From positions 1 to 64,000 of the forward strand of contig CAWBPA010000018.1 in the NCBI GenBank assembly GCA_963790545.1: 64,000 nt of DNA. The letters are read 5' to 3'. Position numbers and translations under genes: made by a program. Shown here in pieces: positions 61,994 to 64,000 of this stretch. The notes under the pieces were generated by a model, which saw only the letters and a list, made by a program, of their open reading frames with translations, had not been told where the DNA came from and did no database searches. Position 1 is the stretch's first letter; every line of letters starts with the position of its first letter. This DNA is from DATBJG01 sp963790545 (GTDB lineage: Bacteria > Acidobacteriota > Vicinamibacteria > Vicinamibacterales > JAMQPK01).

Positions 61994-62338
61994 GTGGTCG
62001 CTGATGATCGCGTGTTCAAGGCACTGGCTGATGCGACTCGGCGATTTCTGCTCGACTTGCTCTTCCACCGTGACGGTCGCACGCTCACCGAGCTCGAGTC
62101 CGAGCTCGAGATGACGCGGTTCGGCGTGATGAAGCACCTGCGTGTGCTCGAGAACGCCGGGCTGGTGGTCACGCGCTGGTCGGGTAGAGAAAAACTGCAC
62201 TTCCTGAATCCTGTGCCGATCCGACTGATTCACGATCGATGGATCGGCAAGTACAGGGAACGGCAGGTGTCGGCGCTGGTAGAACTCAAAGCGCAGCTGG
62301 AGGGAAGAGTATGTCGCCAGACACGAAAACGCGCGTAA
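61994..62338 (+). CDS. ArsR-family regulator, probable leaderless start
   Basis: About 114 residues from GTG 61994 (VVADDRVFKALADATRRFLL). In-frame ATGs at 61964 and 61985 lie inside the promoter, so they cannot be used from it. Helix-turn-helix: LTELESELEMTRFGVMKHLR then VLENAGLVVTRWSGREKLHF. It ends IRLIHDRWIGKYRERQVSAL, as in the ArsR subgroup paired with SRPBCC proteins. It overlaps the SRPBCC gene by 28 bases. Confidence 0.87.
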   Translation: MVADDRVFKALADATRRFLLDLLFHRDGRTLTELESELEMTRFGVMKHLRVLENAGLVVTRWSGREKLHFLNPVPIRLIHDRWIGKYRERQVSALVELKAQLEGRVCRQTRKRA

Positions 62339-62811
62339 CGACACAGGTCTACGAGATCTACATCAAGGCCGAGCCGCAGGCCATCTGGGAGGCTATCACC
62401 ACACCCGAGTGGACCGCGAAATACGGCTATCGAGGAGCTGTCGAGTACGAACTTCGTCCCGGCGGCGCGTATCGAGCGCATGCCACTGCCGACATGGTGT
62501 CAATGGGGCTGCCGGACGTGGTCATTGACGGCAAAGTCATCGAGACCGATCCGCCGCGAAAACTTGTCCACACCTATCGTTTTCTCTTCAGTGACGCCAT
62601 GAAGTCCGAAGGGTTCACCCGTGTCACGTGGGAAATCGAGAAGGCCGCTGCTGGCTTCTCGAGGCTCACGGTGACTCACGAGCTCGAAGGCGCCCCGATC
62701 ATGGCCGGCATGGTGTCCAGCAAGTTCTCCGAGATGGGCACAGGTGGATGGAACTGGATCCTCAGCGACATGAAGTCGCTGCTCGAGACCGGCACGACGC
62801 TCGACGCGTGA
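62311..62811 (+). CDS. SRPBCC-domain protein (AHSA1-like)
   Basis: 166 residues from ATG 62311 (GGAGGG nearby). Blocks: VYEIYIKAEPQAIWEAITTP, KYGYRGAVEYELRPGGAYRA, DGKVIETDPPRKLVHTYRFL, VTWEIEKAAAGFSRLTVTHE, GGWNWILSDMKSLLETG. Partner of the ArsR gene with which it overlaps. The ligand is unknown. Confidence 0.9.
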   Translation: MSPDTKTRVTTQVYEIYIKAEPQAIWEAITTPEWTAKYGYRGAVEYELRPGGAYRAHATADMVSMGLPDVVIDGKVIETDPPRKLVHTYRFLFSDAMKSEGFTRVTWEIEKAAAGFSRLTVTHELEGAPIMAGMVSSKFSEMGTGGWNWILSDMKSLLETGTTLDA

Positions 62812-62950
62812 ATTCGCACAGGGGCAGATTCCGCGTACGTGCGGACTCGACACGTACGCAGAATGTGCGCTCCCGACAGCAAATACTGTGGGAATACACG
62901 CTTAACCGCCGGCATGCGCGTTGCTCTCCCGTCATGTGCTGGGGGACGCC

Positions 62951-63676
62951 ATGGACGTTCAGGATGGTTTCATCGTCGGCATCTTTAATTACTGCGATAC
63001 GTGGTGCGCGACCTGCGCATTCACGTCGCATTGCCGCGTGTTTGCGGACCTGGCGGAAGCTGAGGCGGCACTCGATCCACACCTCCAGGCAATTGTCGAT
63101 GCGCCGCAGTTGCCCGAGGAGATTCCGCCCCCGCCCCCTCGATGGATGCAAGAGCTGATGCGCGACATAGACGAGGCGACGGACGAGACCATCTCGAACG
63201 ACCAATGGAAGGGGCTACACCCAAGCATCGCGCCCGAGCACCAGGCGATTGAGGCACGCGCGCATGTATATCTCAATCGGGTTCATACCTGGCTGGTGAT
63301 GCGCGAGTGTCGTGAGATCGATCATCCAACCGATCCTCAAGCGGTAGTGGCGTGGTTTCATACACTCATTGCCGCGAAGATTCATCGAGCGCTGATGGGA
63401 CGAGCCAGAGACCTTGATGACCTCGACTCGCTGCCGGACCATGACGGGTCGGCCAAAGTGGCACTGGTCGGAATTGAGCGATCGCACGCCGCATGGCTCG
63501 GCCTGGTGGACAAAGGCCTCGTCTCGGGTATGGATTCGGCAGCGTTTATTGCCGACCTTGTGTGGCTCGGCAACGAGGTCGAACGTGCGTTTCCAAGGGC
63601 GCGCGCATTCGTTCGCCCGGCATTCGACGAGCCCGATGCAGTAGCCAGGATGCAAGCCACTGCATGGGAGCAATAG
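62951..63676 (+). CDS. Cys-rich-start protein of unknown function
   Basis: 241 residues from ATG 62951; ATG 62921 is also in frame. The N-terminus has NYCDTWCATCAFTSHCRVF, a C-x3-C-x2-C-x5-C cluster that could hold a metal or an iron-sulfur cluster. A Pro-rich turn (EEIPPPPPRWMQ) leads to an all-helical domain (QAIEARAHVYLNRVHTWLVM, AVVAWFHTLIAAKIHRALMG, IERSHAAWLGLVDKGLVSGM). No signal peptide. The family is not recognised. Confidence 0.65.
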   Translation: MDVQDGFIVGIFNYCDTWCATCAFTSHCRVFADLAEAEAALDPHLQAIVDAPQLPEEIPPPPPRWMQELMRDIDEATDETISNDQWKGLHPSIAPEHQAIEARAHVYLNRVHTWLVMRECREIDHPTDPQAVVAWFHTLIAAKIHRALMGRARDLDDLDSLPDHDGSAKVALVGIERSHAAWLGLVDKGLVSGMDSAAFIADLVWLGNEVERAFPRARAFVRPAFDEPDAVARMQATAWEQ

Positions 63677-63697
63677 CGTCCTGGGCGTTCACGTGTC

Positions 63698-64000
63698 TCA
63701 CGCAGTCGCGACCGTGGTCACGCGCAGCCGTGTAATGGCCATCGCAAGACCTGCAGCCACGAAACCGAGCGCGGCAGCCGAAAGAAACGCGAGCGTGTAA
63801 TCGCCAAGCGAGTCGCGCAGGACGCCGCCGAGATAGGCCGCGACCGCCGCGCCGACCATGTGTGAGAAAAAGATCCATCCATACAGCACGCCGACCGAAG
63901 CGCGGCCAAACCGTTGTGCGGTCAGGTTGATCGTCGGCGGTACCGTCGCAATCCAATCCAGCCCGTAGACAATGGCGAAGATCAACAGGCCGCTGTAGTT
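63698..64000 (-). CDS. MFS transporter, C-terminal part (gene runs past the window)
   Basis: About 100 residues, open to the window edge, so the start is outside. LIFAIVYGLDWIATVPPTIN, LTAQRFGRASVGVLYGWIFF, SHMVGAAVAAYLGGVLRDSL, TLAFLSAAALGFVAAGLAMA are the last helices of a major facilitator with the RFGR loop. OFA/monocarboxylate-like by general look. The substrate cannot be told from this piece. Confidence 0.82.
   Translation of the reverse strand, partial: NYSGLLIFAIVYGLDWIATVPPTINLTAQRFGRASVGVLYGWIFFSHMVGAAVAAYLGGVLRDSLGDYTLAFLSAAALGFVAAGLAMAITRLRVTTVATA

Overview
The window is GC-rich, densely coded bacterial DNA. Its gene content points to an Acidobacteriota chromosome, most likely class Vicinamibacteria. 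The grounds are seven genes of a secreted 'DGKPDLxGxW' family, three AHHS-type DUF6152 proteins, an ECF42-type sigma factor, PadR/ArsR/GntR regulators with SRPBCC partners, a PQQ-type beta-propeller membrane protein, and many short palindromic and word-like intergenic repeats. No rRNA, tRNA, CRISPR array or prophage was seen. This assignment is inferred from gene families, not from a marker gene.

Layout. 1-10.4 kb holds DNA-break repair: the end of addB, a complete addA, and separate LigD-type ligase and polymerase genes, with a DinB-like protein, a small barrel protein and an ankyrin-repeat protein between them. 10.4-12.6 kb holds a DUF3014 membrane protein and a DUF6152/PDLxGxW pair.

12.7-23.9 kb is the outstanding region. 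A SorC-type regulator is divergent from a compact twelve-gene operon that encodes two complete ubiquitin-like conjugation sets back to back. Set 1 has a prokaryotic RING protein, E1, E2, an unrecognised protein, a ubiquitin-like protein and a JAMM/JAB peptidase. It is followed by an ARC/Mpa-type AAA ATPase, the family that feeds actinobacterial proteasomes. Set 2 has a second ubiquitin-like protein, a Prok-E2_D/PRTRC-B-like E2, a second JAMM peptidase and a second E1. A patatin-like lipase closes the operon. Neither ubiquitin-like protein ends in Gly-Gly, no 20S proteasome gene is present, and the ATPase has Asp in place of the Walker B Glu and lacks the proteasome-docking tail. This looks like a ubiquitin-like tagging and unfolding module with a possible lipase effector.

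24-27.6 kb carries an SPFH protein between two paralogous zinc-ribbon proteins. 27.8-34.9 kb holds a VOC protein, an acid phosphatase lipoprotein, a BNR-repeat protein with a MoaD-like partner, an ECF42 sigma factor, and an AraC/VOC pair. 35-54 kb is rich in PDLxGxW and DUF6152 exported proteins. It also holds a metallo-beta-lactamase, an ArsR/SRPBCC operon, a cNMP-type sensor kinase paired with a receiver-flavin reductase fusion, and a HIT-like protein. 54.5-64 kb holds a membrane/PDLxGxW fusion, a chimeric permease remnant, a GntR-ABC transporter operon, an IS5 remnant, a PadR gene with clear operators, barrel proteins, a second ArsR/SRPBCC pair with a probable leaderless start, and a partial MFS transporter.

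Four genes (AraC ~34.45 kb, PpiC ~45.3-45.8 kb, VOC ~52.37 kb, unknown ~61.26 kb) are broken by single-base frame changes while the protein signal continues in another frame. This suggests either recent decay or base-level assembly errors.
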